A program made the translations under genes and the position numbers. The notes beneath the pieces were generated by a model that was given only the letters and a program-made list of their open reading frames with translations, did not search any database and was not told the DNA's origin. From NCBI GenBank assembly GCA_011170285.1, contig DUEE01000009.1:1-57856 (forward strand): a DNA stretch of 57,856 nt. The letters run 5' to 3'. This document shows, in pieces, positions 34,262 to 42,974 of this stretch (positions are counted from its first letter, which is position 1; every line of letters starts with the position of its first letter). The DNA is from Dehalococcoidia bacterium (lineage in GTDB: Bacteria; Chloroflexota; Dehalococcoidia; Dehalococcoidales; W498).

Positions 34262-35398
34262 TTATATAGAGTCCAATATCTCATTTTGATAACTTGGGTT
34301 ATTACTGTCCATAAGAAAAACCAAGAAGTTATTTAACTTACCCTCGTTGAAAACAGATAGGATAGTTTTTTGTTGCTGTAGTGAAAAACCGTTCTTGATT
34401 AAACAGCTTTTTATTTCTTGTTCAGTCATAATATTGTGACAGAAGCCTTTCATCTTTGCTGATGTTAAGCCAAGTACCGAGAAATGATTAACCATTCTAT
34501 TTGCAATTTTAGTTCCAGCTAAATTGACAAATAGCATCATTCTTATAATCCCGTCCTTTATGTCAGCAATACTTGGAAATAAAGAATTTTTGCTGTGCTT
34601 CTTCTCAATCAAGAGCAGCTTATCATTTTTAATTATCGCTTCATCTACAGTAAGATAATATAGACCGCCAAGATAATTTTTGATTATTATTTTCGCTTTT
34701 TCTCCTGTTAGTTCCTCTTTAGGTTGAGTAGTTTGAAATTCACGACTCTGAGCATCAATTGCTAAACCACGGGATAGATCCTTAAATTCTTTTGCACTTT
34801 CTTTTAACACTGCGATTCTTTCATCAATTCCTTCAATGCTGTGCATTCTCACCCCTAACTGCTTAGAGATAATTTGATAGTTATTTTTACATTTTTGAGC
34901 TACATCTAAAGAATTATCCAATTGTGATAAATTCCAGTGCAATGCACTTGATTTATAATTAATGAGCTTATCTAATTGCTCTTTTAGATACTGATAATCT
35001 AGTACCTGATTCGTAATTTTATTTTTGTATTTTGGGTTTTTCTCAGCTTCGTGGTAGTAGCCAAGTAGGACATACACATTAAGCAAACTCATTAGAGAAA
35101 CAGTATCCCATTGTATAAAATCTCTATCTCCGTCAAATCCTTCGTCTTTGATAAATGGGATTGCTGTAACTCTGGTTTGTTGGCTCATCGTGTCATAAAC
35201 TCTCGCATATGGGTAACTACGAGTCCTTTTAGGTGAAACCCATTGGCTTATTCCAAAACTGTTATTCTGGTAATTTAAAACATAACTGGCACTCCTAGCC
35301 AGTTTACCACTCACAAAATTATCTATATTAAACTCTTTTAGCTTTGGTAAAAGACTGGCTCTAAATTTCAAATTCTCAAGTTTGGCTATGATTTCCAA
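34262..35398 (-). CDS. Putative restriction endonuclease paired with the methyltransferase
   Basis: A 378-residue protein with no clear family match. Its N-terminal third is rich in Tyr and Arg (SKRTRSYPYARVYDT-like) and a helical middle follows. A PD-(D/E)XK-like strand set is visible: YYLTVDEAIIKNDKLLLIEKKHSK-type spacing, with D252 or E253 and E265-K-K267. Its ATG overlaps the end of the DNA methyltransferase gene by 13 bases, the classic arrangement of a restriction-modification pair. It is markedly A+T rich compared with thrC and hom. Restriction activity is inference from motif and position; no recognition sequence can be named. Confidence 0.65.
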   Translation of the reverse strand: MEIIAKLENLKFRASLLPKLKEFNIDNFVSGKLARSASYVLNYQNNSFGISQWVSPKRTRSYPYARVYDTMSQQTRVTAIPFIKDEGFDGDRDFIQWDTVSLMSLLNVYVLLGYYHEAEKNPKYKNKITNQVLDYQYLKEQLDKLINYKSSALHWNLSQLDNSLDVAQKCKNNYQIISKQLGVRMHSIEGIDERIAVLKESAKEFKDLSRGLAIDAQSREFQTTQPKEELTGEKAKIIIKNYLGGLYYLTVDEAIIKNDKLLLIEKKHSKNSLFPSIADIKDGIIRMMLFVNLAGTKIANRMVNHFSVLGLTSAKMKGFCHNIMTEQEIKSCLIKNGFSLQQQKTILSVFNEGKLNNFLVFLMDSNNPSYQNEILDSI

Positions 35399-36531
35399 TT
35401 GTCACTCAATTGTAGCTGTTTTGCTTGATTATTAATTCTTTTTACTGCGTACTCAATATATTTTTCTTGACTATCTATCCCTATGTGTTTCCTTCCCAAA
35501 AGTTCAGCCGCTAAGTTAGTTTGTCCGCTTCCAGTAAAAATATCAATCACAGTATCGCCTTTATATGAATAATATTCTACAACTCGTTTAGCTAATTCTA
35601 AAGGGAATGAAGAGGGATGTATATTTTCTTGGGGAGCGACTGGCCTAATTTTCCATATATTTTTGCTCTTTTCTCCTTGATAGTCAGATAAATCTATCTT
35701 ATTTTCTGCCCGTTCTTTTCTTGTTCGGAAATAATAAATATTATTTTGCTCTTTCTTTTCTGCAGGTTTCTGGAAAACGAAAACATACTCTACAACAAAA
35801 CTGGGATAATAATATCCAGGGTATGGGTGTTGCATTAAAACTCCACTGCGACGGTCACGGGCAATTTCCTTTTCCCAGATAATGTCTTCTTTAAATACCC
35901 AGCCGATACTTTCCATCCAACCTACGAAGTGAAAGGGTAAAGCAACCCTTTTCCCATCTGAAGCGACTGGAGAGATATTCACTACATTATGCCCGCCGGG
36001 CTTAATAATACGATAAAGCTCTTTGAATCTGTCAGTAAGGAAGTTTCTATAATACTCATAAGAGACTTTCTTTCGCTCCCAATACTTTATTTCACCGCTT
36101 AATTTTTTGATTTGGTCTTCATAATTTATAGCATCAAGATAGGGTGGAGAGGTAAAAGCTAATATTATTTCATTATCAGGCATAGTTTGCATTACATCCA
36201 TGCAATCGCCTATAATCAATCTCCCATTTCCAACTTTTTTAATTTGCATTTTTGTTTTATCTTTATAAAAACGCTTACCAATCTCTAATGCAGATACAAT
36301 TTGCAAAGCCTTGGCTTCTCCTATCCCGTCAAATTGAGTTAAATCACTTACTTTGATTTCCTCCCCCATATTCTCTCTTAGAAAGCTAATTACTTCCTTG
36401 CTTAAATCAAAAACATTCTTACCTTTAGTTCCATGCCCTAAAATAATAGCCAATAAATCCTCTGTCCCAACCATCTTAGGATTATCAGCGGCTAACAATT
36501 TCTCTCTCGGTCTAATATCTTCATTACTCAT
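35386..36531 (-). CDS. DNA methyltransferase (N4/N6 type) with RadC-like N-terminal HhH domain
   Basis: A 381-residue fusion. Residues 6-90 follow the N-terminal domain of RadC/UPF0758: RPREKLLAADNPKMVGTEDL, LLAIILGHGTKGKNVFDLS, then the helix-hairpin-helix FDGIGEAKALQIVSALEIGK. From residue 100 on it is an amino-methyltransferase: RLIIGDCMDVMQTMP, TSPPYLDAINY (127-137) with the catalytic SPPY, and the SAM loop DIFTGSGQTNLAAELLG (330-346). SPPY favours N4-cytosine, but N6-adenine cannot be excluded. The C-terminal catalytic half of RadC is absent. It overlaps the putative nuclease and sits between hom and thrC in A+T-rich DNA. Confidence 0.88.
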   Translation of the reverse strand: MSNEDIRPREKLLAADNPKMVGTEDLLAIILGHGTKGKNVFDLSKEVISFLRENMGEEIKVSDLTQFDGIGEAKALQIVSALEIGKRFYKDKTKMQIKKVGNGRLIIGDCMDVMQTMPDNEIILAFTSPPYLDAINYEDQIKKLSGEIKYWERKKVSYEYYRNFLTDRFKELYRIIKPGGHNVVNISPVASDGKRVALPFHFVGWMESIGWVFKEDIIWEKEIARDRRSGVLMQHPYPGYYYPSFVVEYVFVFQKPAEKKEQNNIYYFRTRKERAENKIDLSDYQGEKSKNIWKIRPVAPQENIHPSSFPLELAKRVVEYYSYKGDTVIDIFTGSGQTNLAAELLGRKHIGIDSQEKYIEYAVKRINNQAKQLQLSDNWKS

Positions 36532-36588
36532 CTAATTTCCTGCCATGTGATTAGCTACGAATTTATACTCAAGAAGAGAGGTTATTAC

Positions 36589-37890
36589 TCAGGCCTCAAC
36601 CCGAATGAAGTTGGTTATTTCGTTAACTATAGTTAATTGTGCCAGCTCATTAAGAGCCTGTTGCATTGCCGCTTCTTTAGATGGATAGGTCATAATAACA
36701 ATTTCAGCCGTCTGAGCTACGCTATCTGTCTCGTGCTGAATAACAGACAAAATACTAATTAGGTGGTCACCCAAAATCTTAGAAATCTGAGCTAAGACCC
36801 CGGGGCGGTCAGTGACATTTATCCTGAGATAGTACCGTGTCTCAATCTCAGCCATAGGTTTAATGACTTTGCCTGGCTCCAGTCTCCACATAGTCCTATT
36901 GCCAACATTAAGAACAATATCCTGTGCTGATGATACAATATCAGCTATAACAGCACTGCTACTGGGCAGAGCACCAGCACCCTCACCAAAGAAAAGCACT
37001 TTGCCCACAAGGTCACCCTCAACTAGAACCGCATTGTAGACACCTTCAACCTTAGCCAGAAGGGAATCTTCGGGCATAAAAACGGGATGAACCCGTACTT
37101 CAATTGATTTATCGTCCTGCTTGGCTATAGCCAGCAGTTTTATAGCAAACCCCAGTTCTTGCGCATATTGGAAGTCGCGACTACCCAGCCGAGAAATCCC
37201 CTCGCAGTAAATATCCTGAGGTTGAACTTGACTCCGAAAGGCTAGGGAGGCAAGAATAGCTAGCTTGTAGGCAGCGTCTATCCCTTCTACATCATTTACC
37301 GGATTAGCTTCAGCATAACCTAACTCCTGAGCCCTTTTTAGAGTTGAGGAAAAATCCACTCTCTCCCTTGCCATCCGAGTAAGAATATAATTGGTAGTCC
37401 CGTTTATGATGGCATAAATACCACTTATCCTATTGGCTATCAGGTCATATTGAAAAGGGGCAATCAGGGGAATGCCACCGCCAACACAGGCTTCATAGTG
37501 TAATCCTACCTTATGCTGTTGAGCTAAAGCTAGTAGGTCTGCCCCGTGCTTAGCAATAACCTCCTTATTAGAAGTAACTACATACTTACCCGCTGATATT
37601 GCCCTCTCCAAATATTCCAAGGCGGGACTCTCACCCCCTATCGCCTCAACTACTATGTCTATCCCCGGTTCAGCAAAAAACTCATCAGTATCGGTGGTAA
37701 AAAGTTGGGGATCCATTTCCAGTGCCTGCGGTTTAGCTAAATCTTCAGCTAGCACTTTTACCTTCCGCAGTACAAAGGGACAACCAACCTGTTCAGCCAG
37801 AATCTCTGCCTTGTCTAATAATACCCTGGCTACTTTTCCACCAACCACTCCTAATCCCATTAACCCAATTCCTATATTTTGCTTCTTCAT
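36589..37890 (-). CDS. hom: Homoserine dehydrogenase with ACT domain
   Basis: A 433-residue enzyme reducing aspartate semialdehyde to homoserine. The Rossmann motif GLMGLGVVGGKVARVLL begins at residue 8, VVTSNKEVIAKHG and GIPLIAPFQYDLIANRISGI are the dehydrogenase core, GTTNYILTRM and EGIDAAYKLAILASLAF follow, and the C-terminal ACT domain is YYLRINVTDRPGVLAQISKI. The ACT domain points to feedback control by threonine. The gene starts 4 bases after the foldase gene ends, so the two are co-transcribed. Confidence 0.97.
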   Translation of the reverse strand: MKKQNIGIGLMGLGVVGGKVARVLLDKAEILAEQVGCPFVLRKVKVLAEDLAKPQALEMDPQLFTTDTDEFFAEPGIDIVVEAIGGESPALEYLERAISAGKYVVTSNKEVIAKHGADLLALAQQHKVGLHYEACVGGGIPLIAPFQYDLIANRISGIYAIINGTTNYILTRMARERVDFSSTLKRAQELGYAEANPVNDVEGIDAAYKLAILASLAFRSQVQPQDIYCEGISRLGSRDFQYAQELGFAIKLLAIAKQDDKSIEVRVHPVFMPEDSLLAKVEGVYNAVLVEGDLVGKVLFFGEGAGALPSSSAVIADIVSSAQDIVLNVGNRTMWRLEPGKVIKPMAEIETRYYLRINVTDRPGVLAQISKILGDHLISILSVIQHETDSVAQTAEIVIMTYPSKEAAMQQALNELAQLTIVNEITNFIRVEA

Positions 37891-37894
37891 TGCC

Positions 37895-39169
37895 TTAGCT
37901 CCCTGTAGCTCTCTCTATTGCCCACTGCTTCTTCTCATCATCCAGATAACTATCGTCAATCTCAGCATTATCCCACAGCCCCGAAACCCACTCATTTAAA
38001 AGCTGACCCTTCAGCAAATTCCTATCATGCTCCTCAATTTGTCTGTCACCGTCTTCATCCACAACCTTTAATAGCCAATAACCGCCTTCGGTTGTGACAG
38101 TATCGTCCCTTATCGGCTCACTTAGCGTTCCCATCTCTATCTCAACGCTAAAAGCGAACTCGTCAAAAGCTGAACTCATTGTACCTGGAACTAGCCAGCC
38201 TAAATCTCCCGAACTTTCCTTAGATGCATCATGTTGAGAAAGCTCCCCAGCTACAGCAGCAAAGTCCTCACCTGTCTCCAGCCTGGCTGCCACATTTTGT
38301 GCCTCCTCTTGGCTTGCCAGCAATATTGCTTGAACATGAGTTTCTCCTGACTCCTCCTCCCTTTCTAAAACCTTAATCAACCAGTAACCTACCTTCTTGG
38401 TTATCGTTTCATCATATAGCGGCTGACTTAACACTCCTACTTCTGACTCAAAGGTATATTCCTCAGGTATTGAAGAGCCCAATAGTAAAATAAGAATATC
38501 TTTAGGATGCCAACCAAGGTCGCCCGCTTCATTTTTGGAAATATCTTCTAGTGAAAGCTCACCAGCCACTTCAGCGAAGTCCTCGCCAGCTTCCAACTCT
38601 GATGCAATCTCGTTTGCTTGACTTTCACTTTCCAGGAGCATTGCCATTACATGTCTTTGCTCAGCAGATAATGGCACTTGCTGCTCAAAATGCTCATCAC
38701 GCAGTTTGATGAGCAACAGCTCAGTCCTAACTATGTCTCTATAATGCCTGCTTAGAGGAAGGTCATAACTTTTGAGCTTCTCGTCGACCTCAGTATCGCT
38801 AACACTAGTGCCCAATACCATAGCCCCCTGCCTTATTAGCTCATTTTGCTCAACATACCTCACCACCTCATCGGCTAGATAAGACATATAGTAGCTGGGT
38901 TGGTCTTTTCCATAGAATTTGAGCATTTTTATGTAGTAATCCATATTAAACTGGGTATCATTCACTGTAATTACAGTTTGATGCAGCGGTTTATACTCAG
39001 CAATATACCACTTGGAATAAACACCAAATCCTAGGATACCTAAAACAGCAACAATAATAAAAATTCCAGCGCCGAGAATGATACGCTGTCTTCTTTTTTG
39101 CCTTTGCCACTGGGAAAGCTGGCGCTTCGTAACTTCGCGATGGGGTTTCTCAACCCTCTTTTTAGCCAA
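37895..39169 (-). CDS. Membrane-anchored peptidyl-prolyl isomerase with two parvulin domains
   Basis: A 424-residue PrsA/SurA-type foldase. A basic cytoplasmic tail is followed by one transmembrane helix (IILGAGIFIIVAVLGILG, about residues 31-48), a SurA-like N-terminal helical domain, and two rotamase domains in tandem (from about residue 165 and about 280), each with the motif GDLGW (EAGDLGWHP and SSGDLGWLVPG). These face the outside of the cell and help secreted proteins fold. The start is TTG 39169 behind GGAGG. The two parvulin copies resemble each other strongly, so they probably arose by duplication. Confidence 0.9.
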   Translation of the reverse strand: MAKKRVEKPHREVTKRQLSQWQRQKRRQRIILGAGIFIIVAVLGILGFGVYSKWYIAEYKPLHQTVITVNDTQFNMDYYIKMLKFYGKDQPSYYMSYLADEVVRYVEQNELIRQGAMVLGTSVSDTEVDEKLKSYDLPLSRHYRDIVRTELLLIKLRDEHFEQQVPLSAEQRHVMAMLLESESQANEIASELEAGEDFAEVAGELSLEDISKNEAGDLGWHPKDILILLLGSSIPEEYTFESEVGVLSQPLYDETITKKVGYWLIKVLEREEESGETHVQAILLASQEEAQNVAARLETGEDFAAVAGELSQHDASKESSGDLGWLVPGTMSSAFDEFAFSVEIEMGTLSEPIRDDTVTTEGGYWLLKVVDEDGDRQIEEHDRNLLKGQLLNEWVSGLWDNAEIDDSYLDDEKKQWAIERATGS

Positions 39170-39281
39170 ACTTGAGCCTCCTCTAGAATAATTAACCGGG
39201 CACTCTATATTTATAACCTAAAAGCACAATATTTTCAAATATAGATAAGGGGAAGGGAGTTAATGCGTTATTAATCATATA

Positions 39282-39521
39282 AACGAGTACACCCGGCTTT
39301 CTGACAATAATATAAGATTCAGTGACTTAAGAAAGCTCATTTTGAGCTTAGGATTTGATGAGTGAGTTAAAGGAGACCACTACATCTTTATTAAAGATAA
39401 AATTACCGAGATTATAAACTTACAGCTGCTTAAGGATGGGAAGGCTAAGGCATACCAAGTGAAGCAGATAATGGGTATAATTATAAAATATAAAATTCAC
39501 ACGGAGGTTGATGATGTATAA
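39282..39521 (+). pseudogene. hicA: HicA-family toxin remnant, no start codon and one TGA
   Basis: In the frame ending at TAA 39519-39521 the translation reads NNIRFSDLRKLILSLGFDE, a TGA at 39363-39365, then VKGDHYIFIKDKITEIINLQ and GKAKAYQVKQIMGIIIKYKI. This matches the HicA subgroup with GKAKxYQVxQ near its end. TGA sits where Arg is expected. No ATG, GTG or TTG lies upstream in frame before a stop. The end overlaps hicB by 8 bases, so this was a hicA-hicB pair in the order toxin first. The left limit is approximate. Confidence 0.7.
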
Positions 39522-39723
39522 GTATGAAATAATTGTTTATTGGAGTGAAGAAGATGATTCATATATAGCTGAGGTACCTGAACTGCCAGGATGTATGGCT
39601 GATGGAACAACCTACGAAGAATCTTTAAAGAATGCTCAGGTAGTTATTTACGAATGGATAGAGACCGCAAGCTCCTTAGGTCGAGAGATTCCAAGCCCTA
39701 AAGGCAGGCTTTCACGTGCATAA
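39514..39723 (+). CDS. hicB: HicB-family antitoxin beside a dead hicA
   Basis: A 69-residue protein with the HicB fold: YKYEIIVYWSEEDDSYIAEV, PELPGCMADGTTYEESLKNA and a helix to the end. The start ATG 39514 is six bases behind GGAGG, which lies in the hicA remnant. With its toxin gone it would be an orphan, unless it neutralises the intact HicA at 40444-40677. It lacks an added DNA-binding domain. Confidence 0.8.
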   Translation: MYKYEIIVYWSEEDDSYIAEVPELPGCMADGTTYEESLKNAQVVIYEWIETASSLGREIPSPKGRLSRA

Positions 39724-39911
39724 TCACTTTCACTAAGGGTATCAATGTCTTGGTTGCTGATGGAGTTATAAGGTTATCTTGGGAACCTTTCAAAATTCTT
39801 GATAATGAAGGCAAAAAGTGAAGCTGTTCTGAATTTTGGTAAGGTAAAATAGCGGATAATATTCTTAGTATGAAAAAACGCATTATATCCTATAACTTAT
39901 AATGTTATAAA

Positions 39912-40022
39912 GAATCCAGAAAACAATCAAGCATTCAGCTATCTATACACTGCCCGGTATTGCCTCGCAATTCATCGGTATAATTCTTGTCCCGATTTAT
40001 ACTCGCATCTTCGCCCCCGCCG
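39912..40022 (+). pseudogene. Truncated flippase 5' end, copy 1
   Basis: RIQKTIKHSAIYTLPGIASQ and FIGIILVPIYTRIF are the first 35 or so residues of a polysaccharide flippase of the Wzx type. The same stretch occurs again at 40745-40856; I count about 20 differences in 110 bases. The start codon position holds TAA and similarity stops at about 40022. The bases after it up to 40237 contain short open pieces with no recognised family. Confidence 0.65.
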
Positions 40023-40237
40023 AACAGAAAGCAAAGGCAGATGGTAAGTGGAGACTTTTAACTGTAAACAAAGAGAATTTAATCTTATACAATCCGAATG
40101 CCTAGTCTGCAGTTATTTTTCCCCATCAAAGATGGGACACTGGCTTTTGAGGCGGATTGTAGCAGGTATAGAGATGGTGTCAAACATTTGACTAAAGAAA
40201 CCGTAAGAGATAGCATTTAGAAGAAAGGAGACAGACG

Positions 40238-40444
40238 ATGATTTATAGAATAGCAATTGAAAAGGGGGAGGATTTCGGTTATGTAGCACATTGTCCTGCT
40301 ATTCCGGGCTGCCATTCTCAGGGAAATACCATGGAAGAAGCAATTGAAAATATTAAAGACGCTATTAGAGGTTGTTTATCTGCTCTGGATGAAGAGTTGA
40401 TTTCTACAGGAAAAGAAATAGCTTCTATTGAGGTCACAGTCTGA
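40238..40444 (+). CDS. hicB: HicB-family antitoxin (intact pair)
   Basis: A 68-residue HicB protein: MIYRIAIEKGEDFGYVAHCP, AIPGCHSQGNTMEEAIENIK, then a helix and a short strand. It starts at ATG 40238 behind AGAAAGGAGA. The stop TGA overlaps the hicA ATG by one base (TGATG), so both are made together. Antitoxin first, toxin second is one of the two known orders; the pair at 39.3-39.7 kb had the other. Confidence 0.87.
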   Translation: MIYRIAIEKGEDFGYVAHCPAIPGCHSQGNTMEEAIENIKDAIRGCLSALDEELISTGKEIASIEVTV

Positions 40445-40677
40445 TGGCAAAATTGCCCGTGGTTTCAGGCAAAGAGGCAGTAAAAGCCTTTGAGAAAGAT
40501 AACTGGAAAGTGATAAGAAAGGCAAAAAGCAGACACATAATAATGAAAAAGGAAGGAATGACAACTACATTATCCATCCCGGAGCATAGAGTTTTAGACC
40601 GTGGGCTATTGAGAGCTTTGATTCGTGATGCTTATATTTCTGTTGAAAGATTTAATAAACTACTGGTGAAGAGTTGA
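40444..40677 (+). CDS. hicA: HicA-family toxin (intact pair)
   Basis: A 77-residue HicA RNase: LPVVSGKEAVKAFEKDNWKV, then KAKSRHIIMKKEGMTTTLSI and HRVLDRGLLRALIRDAYISV. The catalytic His is in KSRHIIM (GSHxI in most relatives; Gly replaced by Ser-Arg context). It follows hicB with a one-base overlap. HicA cleaves mRNA in translation-independent fashion until blocked by HicB. It is the only complete toxin-antitoxin pair among three in the window. Confidence 0.87.
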   Translation: MAKLPVVSGKEAVKAFEKDNWKVIRKAKSRHIIMKKEGMTTTLSIPEHRVLDRGLLRALIRDAYISVERFNKLLVKS

Positions 40678-40738
40678 GTCAATTATACCGTACAACTTCA
40701 TTTTCCAAAACTGGTATGACCTTTGGCGTTAGGCCAAG

Positions 40739-41035
40739 ATGATGCAAAGAATTCAAGAAACAATCAAGCATTCAGCTATCTATACCTTGCCTGGTATTGC
40801 CTCGCAATTTATCGGTGTAATGTTTGTCCCAATCTATATCCGTATCTTTATCCCCACCGATTATGGCATTATGGCAGGCATAGACCTAATTACACCGATT
40901 GCTACCTTGCTATTTATGTTTGGTATAGAGCCAGAAATCTACAATATTGACCAAGCAAAGCTGGAATCGGAAATAAGCCATAAAAACAAAGCCATACTAC
41001 CTGGCCATTTCTACGGTCAACAAGCAGATATGTAA
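40739..41035 (+). pseudogene. Truncated flippase 5' end, copy 2
   Basis: The 98-codon frame from ATG 40739 starts QRIQETIKHSAIYTLPGIAS and continues VPIYIRIFIPTDYGIMAGID, two membrane segments of a Wzx-type flippase (normally over 400 residues). From about residue 70 similarity to flippases fades and the frame stops at 41033. The transposase remnant begins at the same point in another frame. The gene was probably cut by that insertion. It is the longer of two copies. Confidence 0.65.
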
Positions 41036-41653
41036 CTATGTTGATAAGGTTAAGCCAGGATGGCAAGAGCGGGAATGGCAATTTGCTGTAAGCGCTGATA
41101 TAAGGCGGGAGTTAAAGTGGGCAATTGAGACCTTGCCCCAAAGTGCTTGGAAAGTGTGAAAAGAAGAGAAATGGGGCATGATAAGAAAATGAGCTGAAGT
41201 ACCCTATTTGCCTGCCCGCAAGTATGAGAATAGGAATAGCCAACCTTATCGATAACTAGCCATACGGGTAAAAAGACAGCAGGGAGAGCTACTTGAGGAT
41301 GGAGTTAAATAGCGTCATGTTGATGTGGTTACTAACATATGGGATATGGATGGTCAGGAATTACTAGAATGGCAGCGAGGCAAATCTGGCGCCATTGAGC
41401 ATATTCATCATATCCTAGATAATGAACTGGCAGGCGGTGTCTATCCTAGCGCCAAACATGGTGCCAATGCTGCCTGGATCAGGCTACAGATGCTGACCCA
41501 CAACCTGCTTCAGTTACTTAAACAGTAGTCTTACCCCGGAAATACAGAAGTGCCCCCCCTATGCGACTCAGGTTCTCTATCTTCACCTATTTTTGGCGGG
41601 TGATAAGTCATGCTGGTCAGATGTTACTTCGTATTGCTACCAGGGCTTGGTAA
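41031..41653 (+). pseudogene. IS1380-like transposase C-terminal half, heavily decayed
   Basis: Read from 41031, the frame gives REWQFAVSADIRRELKWAIE, KWAEVPYLPARKYENRN-type sequence, [36 protein letters not shown] and [20 protein letters not shown], a DDE transposase of the IS1380-like group. Four stops interrupt it (two TGA at expected Trp codons, one TAA and one TAG at expected Tyr codons), and a one-base loss after LLKQ shifts to LPRKYRSAPPMRLRFSIF up to TAA 41651. The N-terminal half is missing. No terminal inverted repeat could be fixed. Confidence 0.75.
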
Positions 41654-42228
41654 ACAATAATTCGGCCGGCTTACCATAGGATATTAGCATTAAAACCACC
41701 CAACTAAGATTAAATCTATCCGTTTGTTATTTTACCAATGGCGACCCATAACTAGGTGAACTATTTTCTTTTTTACTCACCTACCCCCTCCATTTAGTTC
41801 CACCAATAAGGATAATAATGAGGATTGAGAGGCAAAAATGCTAAGTTCTTGCCCTATAGTGTCAAATCACTCACCCCTAACTTCACCAAAGACCGGGTTC
41901 TTAAAAATTTTAACTAATTCACGGATTAAGTAGTCGCGAGATGTCTTGGCATCGGCCTCGGCCTAGTCCAGCCATATCAGACCCTGCCTCAGATTGTTGT
42001 TCATTACTTCAAACCTTTAGAAGCTTATTTTAACACCTCTTCCAAACTGTAGTCAGTATTATAGCAAAAGTATCTACTTAGCGAAAATATCCGCCACATA
42101 AATATTTCAATCATCGTGGCGTAAACTATATACTTATACTCCGTACTATTATCAGCCTATGGATTCCTGTTTGAAAACCTTTCTTTTTTAATGGGGATAA
42201 GTTAACATTTCTTGAAAAGTGCAATTAA
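41654..42228. other. Intergenic stretch without a confident gene
   Basis: About 575 bases between the transposase remnant and the glycan cluster. On the minus strand, 42004-41867 reads MNNNLRQGLIWLD, a TAG, then AEADAKTSRDYLIRELVKIF and a stop at 41867. The first part recalls HEPN-type helices but is too short to assign. Nothing else was recognised. The promoter of the cluster that follows is probably here; no clear -35/-10 pair stands out. Confidence 0.35.
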
Positions 42229-42969
42229 GTGCCAGAGGCACCATTCTTGAGCAATTTAATTCTATTTGCTAGAATATCGAAATACAAGCAAGAGGGTCTC
42301 GTGGAACAGAAGATTATTATTTCACCGGACGGAAAAAGCATCAGTACCAAGGAAATGGAAGATATATTTGAACGAGGTGGCGCATACTATGAAACGATTT
42401 TTAGGCGGTTGGAATTTAACGAAGTCATTAAATACATAAAAGCTGTTGGATTTGATATTGGATGCGGATTGAATAAGATTCACTCATGTGCCATTGGCAT
42501 TGATTATCGGCTAGGAGATATGGATTTTGGTTATCCATTTGGGGCAAATATTAAATGTTCCAAGAATAAGGAGCATCTTCAGTTACCTTTCTTCTCCGAT
42601 GAAAGTATGGATTTTGCTTTTTCTAGTCACTGTTTGGAGCACCTTTCCAATCCACGAAAATCCATTCAAGAAATGCTAAGAGTGCTAAAACCGGGTGGCT
42701 ATCTCGCTCTTATTCTACCAGACATGAGGTATTATCCACACAAAGGTGAGCCGGGGGCTAATCCGGACCACGAGTGGGACTGCCATCCTTCTACTCTTAT
42801 TGAAATGATAAAAGGTATCGGCGAATGTGAATTAGTCCAGATTGATACTCTACATAGCAAACTTGAGGATGTTAGATTAACTGAGAGAGATAGAAGAATC
42901 GCAGATTATTACGGTCATAGTTCTCTAAATTTTTCATTTGAAGGAGTATTTCAGAAAAAGGGGAGATAA
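42229..42969 (+). CDS. SAM-dependent methyltransferase
   Basis: A class I methyltransferase of up to 246 residues. Motif I is degenerate as GFDIGCGLNKIH, with GIDYRLGD as the acidic strand end, LPFFSDESMDFAFSSHCLEH as motif III/IV and MLRVLKPGGYLALILPD as the post-core motif. The start is uncertain: GTG 42229 as given, or GTG 42301 (VEQKIIISPDG) behind GAGGG. The cluster context (hddA, gmhA, glycosyltransferase) suggests a sugar or glycan substrate. It ends five bases before hddA. Confidence 0.8.
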   Translation: MPEAPFLSNLILFARISKYKQEGLVEQKIIISPDGKSISTKEMEDIFERGGAYYETIFRRLEFNEVIKYIKAVGFDIGCGLNKIHSCAIGIDYRLGDMDFGYPFGANIKCSKNKEHLQLPFFSDESMDFAFSSHCLEHLSNPRKSIQEMLRVLKPGGYLALILPDMRYYPHKGEPGANPDHEWDCHPSTLIEMIKGIGECELVQIDTLHSKLEDVRLTERDRRIADYYGHSSLNFSFEGVFQKKGR

Positions 42970-42974
42970 GGTTT

